Of a stretch of DNA of 64,000 nucleotides, positions 38,534 to 47,498 are shown piece by piece. Both the position numbers and the translations under genes were made by a program. The notes below the pieces were generated by a model. That model searched no databases. It was not told the origin of the DNA and saw only the letters and a program-made list of their open reading frames with translations. Position 1 is the stretch's first letter, and the number at the start of each line of letters is the position of its first letter. The DNA comes from Halomonas sp. BDJS001 (GTDB taxonomy: Bacteria > Pseudomonadota > Gammaproteobacteria > Pseudomonadales > Halomonadaceae): assembly GCF_026104355.1 (NCBI RefSeq), contig NZ_CP110535.1, positions 2,666,001-2,730,000 of the forward strand. The letters are read 5' to 3'.

Positions 38534-39838
38534 CTATTCACGCACCTGGCCGTCACCGAATACTACGTACTTCTGCGTAGTTAGTCCCTCTAACCCAACC
38601 GGGCCACGGGCGTGAAGCTTATCGGTAGAAATGCCAATCTCGGCACCCAGCCCGTACTCAAAACCATCGGCAAAGCGGGTCGAGGCGTTAACAATCACCG
38701 AGCTGGAGTCGACTTCCGCCATAAAGCGACGTGCCAGCGAGTAATCCTGAGTAACAATGGCATCCGTATGGTGAGAGCCGTACTGCTCGATATGGGCAAT
38801 CGCTTCATCGATACCATCAACCACTTTTATGGCCAGTACGGGAGCAAATATTCGGCATACCAATCGCTCTCTTCGGCTGCTGCAGCCTGGGGCAACAGTG
38901 CCTGGGTTCGCTCACAGCCACGCAGCTCGACTTCATGCTCGGCATAAGCGCGGGCTAACTCGGGCAGTAGCAGATCCGCAACCGGGGCATCCACCAGCAG
39001 CGTTTCCATGGTATTGCAGGTGCCGTAGCGATGGGTTTTTGCATTGACAGCAATGGCTAACGCCTTGGCGGGGTCGGCAGTAGTATCGATATACACATGG
39101 CATACGCCATCGAGATGTTTAATGACCGGTACGCGGGCATCACGACTAATACGCTCAATCAACGACTTGCCCCGCGGGAATAATCACATCAACGTATTTC
39201 GGCATACTGATCATTTCCCCCACCGCCGCACGATCAGTGGTGGCTACCACCTGCACGCTGCCGGCAGGCAGGCCTGTATCCGCCAATCCCTGCTGGATAC
39301 AGGCGCTAATGGCAGCATTTGACTGGCTGGCTTCCGATCCGCCGCGCAAAATACAGGCATTGCCTGATTTCAAACACAGGCTTGCCGCTTCCAGGGTCAC
39401 ATTCGGCCGCGACTCGTAAATAATGCCGATGACACCCAGCGGCACGCGCATTTTGCCCACCTGGATACCACTAGGCCGATAGCGCATATCGCCAATTTCA
39501 CCCACCGGGTCAGGTAAGCCCGCCACCTGCTGCAACCCTTCAATCATGGCATCTATACGCGCGTCGTTCAGGGCTAAACGATCTAACAGCGCGCTCTCCA
39601 AACCATTCTGGCGGCCACGCTGTAAATCTTCAGCGTTGGCGTCCAGTATTTGGCCTCGCGCTTCAGCCACGCGTTTTGCCATGGCCAACAGAGCACGGTT
39701 TTTTACCCCCGTATCCGCCTTGCGCAGTTCACTAGCGGCACGCCGCGCCGCCTGCCCCAAGGCCTGCATATAGGCGGGCACATTTTCGGCAGATAAATGC
39801 TGAAGGGCCTCGTCTTGGAACGGTGTTGAAGCGCTCAT
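38534..39838 (-). pseudogene. proA: Glutamate-5-semialdehyde dehydrogenase with two frameshifts
   Basis: ProA reduces gamma-glutamyl phosphate in proline synthesis. The gene is recognisable over its full length but lies in three frame segments. Segment 1 (39838 to about 39170) runs from [13 protein letters not shown] to VDVIIP. Segment 2 (about 39165-38845) holds [11 protein letters not shown] and the catalytic cysteine in [12 protein letters not shown]. Segment 3 (about 38850-38534) starts [11 protein letters not shown] and ends [12 protein letters not shown]. At the first junction, expected IIPRGGKS, about two bases are missing in a C/G run. At the second, expected EYLAPVLA, one G is missing. 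A good ribosome site (CGGAGA) precedes ATG 39838. Apart from the three lost bases it looks intact, so sequence error is as likely as real decay. Confidence 0.9.
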
Positions 39839-40034
39839 AGTGTCTCCGTGCGAAGGGTGCTTTAATTTTTTAATTAGCCGAATGTAGCAGTTTTCTACGT
39901 TTTGCTTATGGTACGTCATTTCGCCGTTATACTGAGGTCGATTAAGGCGCTAATGTGTCGCGTACCTTTATTATCCTACAATTACTTTACTTGATGAGAT
40001 ACATCTGGTTATTCAGGACGAATAATAAGTCACC

Positions 40035-40889
40035 ATGCAAAGCAAGTACAAAATCCGCCTACTACGGGCCAATTTACTAGCCGCGGCCGTAGCCCTGGCA
40101 TTATGGACACCTGCCACGCCCCCCGCTGCGGCTCTCGTGCTGTGGCTATCTGTCGGCTGGTTATTTATCACCGCGCTAATGCTTGATTTTAGCCATCGCC
40201 GCTCACGGGGATTACCGTGGCAAATTGTGCCTGGTGCACTGCTACTGGGTTTAATTGCGGCGGCCCCAGAGCGGCACGGCATTTTAATCTGGGCGTGGGC
40301 GGCAATGCTGATGCTGCCACAAAATAATTGGGTAGCTGCTTTCAATCTCAGTGCTGGGCTGATCAGCTCTGTAATGGTAGCGCCGCTGTTGAATGCGCCC
40401 GCCTTTATACTACTGATTTGCTCCCTGCTGGTACTGGGCCTGCTGGCTTTATCCAGAGCACAGCAGCTTATCGATATGAATGGCTCGATTCGTCAACGCC
40501 TGCGCTTGATCCCAGGTCTTAACCTGTGGGCAGGTGAGCAGTTGGTGCGCGATATCAGTCGGGAACAAACGCGCTGTGAACGGGAAGGTGTCCATGCAGA
40601 GCTGTTTATTTTACATGTGAAACGCCACCAGCTCTGGCCAACGGCGCAAAAACTGTGCGAGTTAACCTACGATTTTGAAAATGTTTATCGCTTAAGCAGC
40701 ACAACGCTGGCGACAGTGATTCTCGCCAGCTCACCTAAAGAAGCCTCGCAACGACGCAGCCTACTGCTCGCCGACTTACCCGACAATATCGCCAGCGAAC
40801 ACTTTGAGTTAATTGATATCGAACCGGCAACGCTTTCGGTGCATGAGATCAGTAAACTACCGGCTGAACGGGTGCGAGAGACAATATGA
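40035..40889 (+). CDS. Membrane protein with very degenerate GGDEF-like C-terminus
   Basis: A 284-residue protein with about four to six N-terminal membrane helices (residues 10-140) and a cytoplasmic C-terminal domain of about 120 residues. The fold pattern of that part (INLxxH-type ELFILHVKRHQLW, then VYRLSSTTLATVILA where a GGDEF strand would be) suggests a GGDEF relative whose catalytic signature is gone: SSTTL replaces GGDEF, and no RxxD precedes it. It overlaps the next gene by four bases (ATGA). The two encode similar architectures and are probably a functional pair. No known name fits. Confidence 0.75.
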   Translation: MQSKYKIRLLRANLLAAAVALALWTPATPPAAALVLWLSVGWLFITALMLDFSHRRSRGLPWQIVPGALLLGLIAAAPERHGILIWAWAAMLMLPQNNWVAAFNLSAGLISSVMVAPLLNAPAFILLICSLLVLGLLALSRAQQLIDMNGSIRQRLRLIPGLNLWAGEQLVRDISREQTRCEREGVHAELFILHVKRHQLWPTAQKLCELTYDFENVYRLSSTTLATVILASSPKEASQRRSLLLADLPDNIASEHFELIDIEPATLSVHEISKLPAERVRETI

Positions 40890-41818
40890 GCGAGCACTAT
40901 ATCCCCAATCGATTGATGACACTCGCTTATGCGGCCAGCATCCCACTCATGGCAGGCTACGCGTTCTGGCTATACGCCATGGGAGATTACCGCGACCTGT
41001 TGATCCCCACCTTTATGACGCTGCTGCTAATGTCGGCCCTGTTAATGCATATCGGGCATGGGGTAAAAAGCTACCTACCCCGCATAATTCTACTTTGCGG
41101 CACCTATTCGGCCGTCTTGGGCGCTTTTTATTATCAGCCTCAGGTATCGCCTATCTGGCTAGGCCTGCCGATTACCGCTGCTTTTTTACTGTTACCACTC
41201 TGGGCCGCATTACTGGTCAATATCGGGGTCGGGCCATTGTGGTGGCTGCTTCCCTCGGTCGCCTCGGCTCCCCCGGCCATTATCGTTGGCTATGCAGCCT
41301 TGACGCTGCTCCTCGCACTCCCACGCTGGGAACATGCGCGGCGTCGGGCGCTTCTGCGGGCAACAGACCCCAATGATAGCGATTGCAGTGCCTACCACAT
41401 TGATACGCTAAAAGAGCGCTTACATAGCGAGTTCCAACGCGCTGCAATGCTCAATCAGCAACTCGCGGTGCTGGTGCTGCATTTACCGCAGTTGGATATG
41501 GCAGAAGAGCAGTTTGGCCATCGGGCAAAAACGGCACTACTGGGGGCGCTGTGTGGTGAAGTGAATAGTCGTTGCCGTGATCATGACGTGCTTGGGCGCG
41601 CGGACAGTGCCACTTTTTGGCTCGTACTTCCTGACACGAGCGAAAGCGGTGCGCTGCTAGTGCGCGAACGTTTGCAAAGAGCACTTTCACAGCGCGTCTT
41701 AGTAGAAACCGGCCAATTGGAAGCACGCATTGCGGCCTGCCTCCCTAGTCGTACAGAATACTTCGAGCACTATGTAAAGCGCCTGGAAGCACGCGGCGCT
41801 GCTCTCGCCAACGTCTAA
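40886..41818 (+). CDS. Membrane protein with degenerate GGDEF domain that keeps the RxxD I-site
   Basis: A 310-residue protein with about five membrane helices (residues 12-147) and a C-terminal GGDEF-like domain (from about 175). The signature position reads DSATF (residues 240-244), so it cannot be an active diguanylate cyclase. RDHD at 231-234, exactly five residues before it, is the RxxD inhibitory-site motif. Proteins of this kind, such as PelD, bind c-di-GMP as receptors. Translation is coupled to the upstream membrane protein by an ATGA overlap. What the pair controls is unknown; a DedA-PAP2 gene follows 46 bp later on the same strand. Confidence 0.82.
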   Translation: MSEHYIPNRLMTLAYAASIPLMAGYAFWLYAMGDYRDLLIPTFMTLLLMSALLMHIGHGVKSYLPRIILLCGTYSAVLGAFYYQPQVSPIWLGLPITAAFLLLPLWAALLVNIGVGPLWWLLPSVASAPPAIIVGYAALTLLLALPRWEHARRRALLRATDPNDSDCSAYHIDTLKERLHSEFQRAAMLNQQLAVLVLHLPQLDMAEEQFGHRAKTALLGALCGEVNSRCRDHDVLGRADSATFWLVLPDTSESGALLVRERLQRALSQRVLVETGQLEARIAACLPSRTEYFEHYVKRLEARGAALANV

Positions 41819-41864
41819 CCGCCTAGCTTTTTTCAATTTCTCTTTTCTGACGCTGGAGTACGCT

Positions 41865-43262
41865 GTGCCGCTAGCTGATATGCTCCAATCATTAACGCCA
41901 TCACCGCCGCTTATCATCTGCCTGGTGCTGGTCATTTCATTAGTAGAATCACTGGCCCTAGTGGGGCTGCTGGTACCAGGGGTGGTGTTGATCACCACCG
42001 CAGCTTCCCTGGCGGGCCACCAGGATATCGGCCTGGCCTGGTTAATCGGCGCCGCCTTTATAGGCGCGGTGTTAGGCGATGGGATCAGTTTTTCGCTAGG
42101 TTTCAAGCACCGAGAACAGGTCACACAGCGATGGCCACTGTCTCAGCATCCCGAATGGTTAGGTCGCGGAGCGCGCTTCTTTCAGCGCTATGGCATTTGG
42201 TCGGTGTTTATTGGCCGCTTTGTCGGCCCGGTGAGGCCGATTATTCCACTGGTGGCAGGTATGATGCAGATGGCACCAAGGACGTTCGTTTGGGCCAACC
42301 TAACCTCTGCGGCGCTGTGGGCACCAGCCTATGTACTGCCTGGTTATTTGCTGGGTCGCACCTGGCAGCACCATCTAAATCTACCGCCGGGTTTAGAGAC
42401 GGCACTACTCATATTTGCGGCCATAGTTGTCACACTTGCTGTCATTTTCTCATGGGGCCGACATCAGGCGACAAGGCATGGGCGACTTTACCGGGCGATT
42501 GCCGGAAGCATTCGTCGCGTACCGCTGCTGCGTCGCCCATGGCTTGCGATGAGCCAAACCGGTGATGTGCCCTTGGCCTCGCTACTACTGCTGGTCATAG
42601 CGTTGGGCAGCTTGTCTGGCTGGACATTGTTGATCATTGCCCACCACGGCCCGCTGGAAATGGATCTGCTCGTTCAGCAATTGTTCGCCATGTTGCAGAG
42701 TGATTTTTCTTACCTAGCGGGGAACATATTTGCCCAAATTGGCGACACCCTGGGCATTATCGCCTTAATACTACCTTGGGCGGCGTGGATGCTGTTGAGT
42801 AGGAGATGGGAGGCTTTACTACACTGGTGTGGCGCGTTTGCCGGTGTCGCCCTTTTAAACACAGTGGGCAAAGGGCTGTTTGGCCGTGCTCGCCCAGAGA
42901 CGCCGGACTACTTGATGGGCTCTTTCTCCTATCCGAGCGCCCATACGTCAACCACCGTGGTGCTCGTCGGCCTTGCAGCTGCCTTCGTCGCGGCCGAGAT
43001 ACCTCGTCAAAAACGCTTTTGGGTATATTGGGTAGCACTCGCACTTGCACTGCCCATGGCGCTATCAAGGCTGGCGGTCGGCGTACACTGGTTCAGTGAC
43101 CTGGTGGGCGGTGCCTTACTCGGCCTGGTCGTCTGCGCGCTCACGCTGCTCCACTGGCAGCAGCAGCCACGCCCGCCTATGCGACCCTGCCCGTGGCTAC
43201 TGCTCAGCGCGGCATCGCTAGTGCTTATTAGCGCCCGAGTAGGGTTGTTGCCACCCGTTTAA
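41865..43262 (+). CDS. DedA-PAP2 fusion membrane protein
   Basis: A 465-residue integral membrane protein joining two lipid-related domains. The N-terminal DedA/SNARE-associated domain (about 1-205) has GRFVGPVRPIIPLVAGM. DedA proteins recycle undecaprenyl phosphate or move lipids. The C-terminal PAP2 phosphatase domain (about 235-430) has KGLFGRARP, PSAHTSTT and SRLAVGVHWFSDLVGG, which together carry the three acid-phosphatase motifs. The fusion suggests dephosphorylation of undecaprenyl diphosphate or another lipid phosphate together with its transfer. It starts with GTG 41865, with CTGGAG upstream. Such fusions are known in other bacteria. Confidence 0.92.
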   Translation: MPLADMLQSLTPSPPLIICLVLVISLVESLALVGLLVPGVVLITTAASLAGHQDIGLAWLIGAAFIGAVLGDGISFSLGFKHREQVTQRWPLSQHPEWLGRGARFFQRYGIWSVFIGRFVGPVRPIIPLVAGMMQMAPRTFVWANLTSAALWAPAYVLPGYLLGRTWQHHLNLPPGLETALLIFAAIVVTLAVIFSWGRHQATRHGRLYRAIAGSIRRVPLLRRPWLAMSQTGDVPLASLLLLVIALGSLSGWTLLIIAHHGPLEMDLLVQQLFAMLQSDFSYLAGNIFAQIGDTLGIIALILPWAAWMLLSRRWEALLHWCGAFAGVALLNTVGKGLFGRARPETPDYLMGSFSYPSAHTSTTVVLVGLAAAFVAAEIPRQKRFWVYWVALALALPMALSRLAVGVHWFSDLVGGALLGLVVCALTLLHWQQQPRPPMRPCPWLLLSAASLVLISARVGLLPPV

Positions 43263-43268
43263 TGGTTA

Positions 43269-43892
43269 TTACCCCAGCGCTAACCATAAACCAACGCCAA
43301 TCATCAGCGTTCCGGCGATACGGTTAAGCAAACGCACATTGCCGCTTTTACCCAATACATTGCGCAAGGTTTTACCACCTGTGGCATAGACCAACATGCT
43401 GGCAAACTCGATGGTCAAGATGACCGCAATGAGCAGGCTGAGTTGCCCTGGCAAGGGGCGGCTACTATCCAGAAAGGGGGGTAGCAGCACCATGAAAAAG
43501 GCCCACCCTTTGGGGTTTGCCACTGCCGTCACAAATCCTTGCATGGCTAACTGCAGAGGACTTGCGGGTGGCCCTGCATCCAGCTCACTGGGGATCGCCA
43601 TACGCCCACGGGAGCGCCACATCATAATGCCCAAATACCCCAGGTAGGCGCCGCCCACCCACTTAAACAGCACAAACAGCTCTGGCTGTCGCAGCATTAA
43701 CGCCGCCACCCCTGCGCCAGCGGCCGCCGCCACCAAGCCAACGCCCAGTAACTCACCGATCATCATCCACAGCGTACGTTTAACGCCTTGGGTCATGCCC
43801 AGCACCATGGCGAGGGTCATGCACATACCGGGGGTTAGCGAAACAAACAGAAACGTTGGCACAAAAACCGACAGCGTAGCCCACGACATCAT
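43269..43892 (-). CDS. LysE/RhtB-family amino-acid exporter
   Basis: A 207-residue inner-membrane exporter with about six helices. It begins SWATLSVFVPTFLFVSLTPG, which carries the family TPGP-like motif, here TPGM, and then MCMTLAMVLGMTQGVKRTL. The segment KWVGGAYLGYLGIMMWRSR is typical of RhtB-type proteins that export homoserine, threonine or other amino acids. It ends six bases from the convergent DedA-PAP2 gene, so the two share their terminator region, and it starts three bases from the ubiX stop. The substrate cannot be told from sequence. Confidence 0.92.
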   Translation of the reverse strand: MMSWATLSVFVPTFLFVSLTPGMCMTLAMVLGMTQGVKRTLWMMIGELLGVGLVAAAAGAGVAALMLRQPELFVLFKWVGGAYLGYLGIMMWRSRGRMAIPSELDAGPPASPLQLAMQGFVTAVANPKGWAFFMVLLPPFLDSSRPLPGQLSLLIAVILTIEFASMLVYATGGKTLRNVLGKSGNVRLLNRIAGTLMIGVGLWLALG

Positions 43893-43895
43893 AGA

Positions 43896-44540
43896 TCAGT
43901 CATCCTTGTTTTCGACCTCACCCCAGCGAGGAACCAGCGAGTGCTCAATGCCTAGCTGATTGAGAATACGCGCGACAATAAAATCAATCAGATCATCAAT
44001 GCTTTGTGGGCAGTGATAAAATCCTGGGGCGGCCGGCAAAATGACCACGCCCAAGCGGCTCAATGTCAGCATGTGCTCCAAGTGAATCGGCGAAAACGGG
44101 CTTTCTCGCGGCACCAGCACTAGCGTTCGGCGCTCTTTAATCGCCACATCTGCCGCCCGCTCAATCAGGTTGTTGCTGGCCCCCGTTGCCACGGCAGAAA
44201 GCGTGCCGGTAGAGCATGGGCACACCACCATGGCAGAGGGGGCGCCAGAGCCTGACGCCACCGGTGCCATCCAGTCCTCGCGACCAAAGCAGCGAATCTG
44301 ACCGGGCCGCGCCCCACTGCGCTCACTCAGCGCCTCGGCTAAGCGCTGGGGCTGGGCGGGCAGCTCAATATCGGTTTCAGTGGCAATGACCATGTGTGCG
44401 GCTTTCGAAATCATGACCCACACTTCATGCCCTGCGGCGACCAATACATCGATCAAGCGCAAACCGTATTGCGCCCCCGACGCACCGGTGAGCGCCACGG
44501 TAACCGGTTTCTTGAACGCGGTATCGGCGTTAGCTGTCAC
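43896..44540 (-). CDS. ubiX: Flavin prenyltransferase UbiX
   Basis: Attaches a dimethylallyl group to FMN to make prenylated FMN, the cofactor of the UbiD decarboxylase in ubiquinone synthesis. It is 214 residues. Family motifs are [18 protein letters not shown] at the start, [37 protein letters not shown] split across the middle, and [16 protein letters not shown]. It overlaps the mpl stop by four bases; an mpl-ubiX pair is also found in Pseudomonas. Confidence 0.97.
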   Translation of the reverse strand: MTANADTAFKKPVTVALTGASGAQYGLRLIDVLVAAGHEVWVMISKAAHMVIATETDIELPAQPQRLAEALSERSGARPGQIRCFGREDWMAPVASGSGAPSAMVVCPCSTGTLSAVATGASNNLIERAADVAIKERRTLVLVPRESPFSPIHLEHMLTLSRLGVVILPAAPGFYHCPQSIDDLIDFIVARILNQLGIEHSLVPRWGEVENKDD

Positions 44541-45946
44541 GCTTCCCCCTCCTTGGCTGCTGCCAATGCGGCGAGCAGTCGTTCATGCACCCCCTCAAAG
44601 CCGCCGTTGGACATCACCACAATCCGATCCAACGGTGATGCTTGAGTGACCACAGCGGCCACCAGCGCATCGATATCGTTAAACAGCTGGGCATCCGCGC
44701 CCTGGGTGGCGACCAGCTCGTCCATCGACCAGTCAAGCCCGGCGGGCTGAAACCAAAACACGCCATCAGCGTCAGCCACGCTTTCAATTAACCGCTCGCG
44801 CAGCGCGCCTAGACGCATCGTGTTAGATCGCGGCTCAATCACCGCCAGCAGACGCCCTTTAGTAGTTGCCGCACGTAGCCCTTTAAGCGTCGCGGCAATC
44901 GCCGTGGGATGATGGGCGAAATCATCGATGACCTGAATACCATTAATCTCACCACGCACTTCCTGGCGCCTTCTGGGCGTTTCAAAACGCGCCAGCGCCG
45001 CACAGCCACGGGCTAGATCAACCCCACACAAATGCGCCGCCGCCAGTGCTGCCAGGGCATTGCGGGCGTTATGCTCGCCAGTCAGCGACCACTCAACGAC
45101 CCCATCTTGCTCTTGACTACTCACCGCCTGGCCCTGCATATCACCGCTATAAATGACCTGGAAGCGACTGGCGTCGGCGCGCTCTAGCTTAAGCTGCCAT
45201 TCGGACGTGTCCTGATCACCAAAGTGGACTACCGGCGTCCAAACGCCCTGCTCTAATACACGTTCAAGCGCGGGCTGCTCATCGGCGACTAGCAGGTGGC
45301 CCTGATTTGGCACCGTTCGCACCAGATGGTGGAACTGGCGCTCGATAGCGGCCAGGTCGGGAAAGATGTCGGCGTGGTCAAACTCAAGATTGTTGAGGAT
45401 CGCGATATCCGGGCGATAGTGAACAAACTTGGAACGTTTATCGAAGAAGGCGGTGTCGTACTCATCAGCCTCTACTACGAACGGCGCTTGTGGGTCACCC
45501 AAACGCGCCGAGACGCCAAAATTACGCGGCACCCCGCCGATTAAAAACCCAGGCGCTAGCCCTGCACTTTCTAACAGCCAAGCCAATACGCTCGCGGTGG
45601 TAGTTTTGCCATGAGTACCTGCCACCGCAATCACCCGACGACCAGGCAGTACGTGTTCCGCCAACCACTGCGCACCCGAGGTATACGGCAAACCGCTGTT
45701 GAGTAACGCTTCAACCTCGTTATTGCCCCGTGACAGCGCATTGCCCACCACGACAAGATCCGGCGATGGCGACAGATGCTCGGCATGGTAGCCCTGCATT
45801 AAGGTGATGCCCGCATCAGCCAATTGGGTGCTCATGGGTGGGTATACGTTCTGATCGGAGCCACTCACCTGGTGTCCCATTTCACGCGCCAGCAGCGCCA
45901 GGCTCCCCATAAAGGTGCCACAGATACCCATAATATGCAGATGCAT
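44537..45946 (-). CDS. mpl: Murein-tripeptide ligase
   Basis: Recycles the peptide L-Ala-gamma-D-Glu-meso-DAP by ligating it to UDP-MurNAc. It is 469 residues with MurC-like domains: an N-terminal UDP-binding fold ([20 protein letters not shown]), the ATP site [15 protein letters not shown], the central [19 protein letters not shown] and a C-terminal ligase domain ([10 protein letters not shown]). The frame is open to 45979, but ATG 45946 gives the usual N-terminus. Confidence 0.96.
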   Translation of the reverse strand: MHLHIMGICGTFMGSLALLAREMGHQVSGSDQNVYPPMSTQLADAGITLMQGYHAEHLSPSPDLVVVGNALSRGNNEVEALLNSGLPYTSGAQWLAEHVLPGRRVIAVAGTHGKTTTASVLAWLLESAGLAPGFLIGGVPRNFGVSARLGDPQAPFVVEADEYDTAFFDKRSKFVHYRPDIAILNNLEFDHADIFPDLAAIERQFHHLVRTVPNQGHLLVADEQPALERVLEQGVWTPVVHFGDQDTSEWQLKLERADASRFQVIYSGDMQGQAVSSQEQDGVVEWSLTGEHNARNALAALAAAHLCGVDLARGCAALARFETPRRRQEVRGEINGIQVIDDFAHHPTAIAATLKGLRAATTKGRLLAVIEPRSNTMRLGALRERLIESVADADGVFWFQPAGLDWSMDELVATQGADAQLFNDIDALVAAVVTQASPLDRIVVMSNGGFEGVHERLLAALAAAKEGEA

Positions 45947-46198
45947 GGCTCTCGCCCCGTTAATCGCCAGTAAACTCATTCAATAAAAGCCAAAAAATGG
46001 CGTAAAAATAGCTAACTAGCCTAGCATGATGAAACTATTTGCTCATCACCTCATCGCTAAAAACGGCGGCAATGCGCCTCTCAAGTGACAAATCCCTCTA
46101 GTTGTTGCAGGATGCGGCCACTGTTTACTAATGATGATCATCACTTTCGTACCACTCGTCACGCTGATGTGAGCCAGCATCAGCAAAGGAGCCTTTCA

Positions 46199-46585
46199 AT
46201 GCGCATTTTAATTCGCTATTTTTTCCGCGGCCTTCGCTTGGTGCTTGCCCCTGTCATGCTGATTTCCGAGAAGCTATCTACACCTAAGTCAGTGGTGCGT
46301 ACGCCTGAAGAGCAAGCTAAAGTGGATCTAGCATGCCAGAACCTCGCGCTGTACCAATTCCGCACCTGTCCTTTTTGCATCAAGGTGCGCAAAGAGATAG
46401 CACGACTGGGCTTAAACATTGAAGTACGTGATGCACAACTTGATCCTGCCCATAAGCAGGCGCTCTTGGAAGGGGGCGGCAAAGTCAAAGTGCCCTGTTT
46501 GAAAATCACCCATGACGATGGTCGTGAGGAGTGGATGTACGAATCTGACACTATTAACGCCTGGCTGCACCAGCAGTTCGGTTAA
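46199..46585 (+). CDS. Glutaredoxin-like protein with N-terminal membrane segment
   Basis: A 128-residue thioredoxin-fold protein. The start at ATG 46199 is fixed by AAAGGAG eight bases upstream. Residues 1-22 (MRILIRYFFRGLRLVLAPVMLI) form a basic-hydrophobic anchor. The catalytic pair is CPFC in FRTCPFCIKVRKEIARL, the cis-proline is in VKVPCLKI, and the glutathione-contacting end is ESDTINAWL. The second half also resembles a glutathione S-transferase N-domain. It probably reduces disulfides or mixed glutathione disulfides at the inner membrane face. It converges with the next gene. Confidence 0.9.
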   Translation: MRILIRYFFRGLRLVLAPVMLISEKLSTPKSVVRTPEEQAKVDLACQNLALYQFRTCPFCIKVRKEIARLGLNIEVRDAQLDPAHKQALLEGGGKVKVPCLKITHDDGREEWMYESDTINAWLHQQFG

Positions 46586-46653
46586 GCGCTTTGGATAGAT
46601 CTGGATAGCCACTGAGGTATTTTCACCAGGTCGGCAAACGTCGGCCTGTAATA

Positions 46654-47202
46654 TTAGAACTCTACTTTTTGCGCTTCCACATCGAACGCCACGTCAATTT
46701 CAATGCCCTCTTCCTGGCTTGGCGGCTCACCTAGTTCGACTTGCAGTAGCAGCACCCCCTCTATTTTCCCTGCCACATGAACCGTTTGGCTGGAGCGCTC
46801 ATAATGAGTCAGCGTTACTGCCACGTCTCCGCCTTCAGAGGTGAATAGCGGCGGGGAAATAGAACTTCCTATTGAGTAAATAGCCACTGCATTGATCAAC
46901 TCCCCTTCGTTCACAGTCAGGCTGATAGAGAGCGCCTCCTCGCCTTCCCACGTCTCCTCGTCAACAGAGCCAGTGATGTCAATGCTGATATCGTCGCCTA
47001 ATTCGACGAAAGAGGCATTCGAGTCACTGCCATGGCTTAAGATGAACCACTCGTGTAATTCCTCATCTAGCGTTCCTGATATTGCTGGCGCTGCGCGCCC
47101 GGTTGCCCCTTCATCAGAGGTACGCTGCTCCACCGTCTCAGTGGCAAAACCAGTGATAGGCACCCAGGAAGCGATCAACGCTACCCCAATTTTTTTCCAC
47201 AT
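46654..47202 (-). CDS. Secreted acidic protein of unknown function
   Basis: A 182-residue protein with a signal peptide (MWKKIGVALIASWVPITGFA) and a mature part rich in Glu, Asp, Ser and Val with alternating beta-strand patterns (ISIDITGSVDEETWEGEEAL, GVLLLQVELGEPPSQEEG). It looks like a small beta-sandwich periplasmic or secreted protein adapted to salt. It has no cysteines in the mature part. I recognise no family. It is divergent from the dipeptide-binding protein gene across about 300 bp, so the two may share a control region. Confidence 0.75.
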   Translation of the reverse strand: MWKKIGVALIASWVPITGFATETVEQRTSDEGATGRAAPAISGTLDEELHEWFILSHGSDSNASFVELGDDISIDITGSVDEETWEGEEALSISLTVNEGELINAVAIYSIGSSISPPLFTSEGGDVAVTLTHYERSSQTVHVAGKIEGVLLLQVELGEPPSQEEGIEIDVAFDVEAQKVEF

Positions 47203-47350
47203 AAGGTTTTCCGTCCTGTTATGCGTCGCTTTTCGCTTACTACTTTCGTCTTAAATTAAGCCATCAGCGCACCGCTATTAGCCCCATCATTCAGTAGACG
47301 AATGATGCCTGTCATTATTTCGATTGTATGACGTGATAGGCACTCTCTAT

Positions 47351-47389
47351 GTTGTAAGCCTAGGTTGTACGCCTGCGTTGTAAACAGGT
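47351..47389 (+). repeat. Three 13-bp direct repeats upstream of dppA
   Basis: GTTGTAAGCCTAG, GTTGTACGCCTGC and GTTGTAAACAGGT follow each other without spacing (47351, 47364, 47377). The shared core is GTTGTA plus a partly kept GCCT. They overlap a possible promoter and could be an operator array for the transporter operon. Confidence 0.6.
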
Positions 47390-47394
47390 ATACG
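47365..47394 (+). promoter_or_regulatory. Candidate promoter of the dipeptide transporter operon
   Basis: TTGTAC (47365-47370) and TATACG (47389-47394) are 18 bases apart. They would give a leader of about 100 bases before ATG 47499. The -10 box is only a moderate match, and the boxes coincide with the 13-bp repeats. Confidence 0.35.
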
Positions 47395-47498
47395 AACCGA
47401 CCGTGTCTGTTTTGCTGGCGCTTTCTGGTTTTAGGAGTGCTCCCTGCCTCGAAAATGGCGGCAAAACGAACAATAAACAATGACCTAAGGGAACGATA

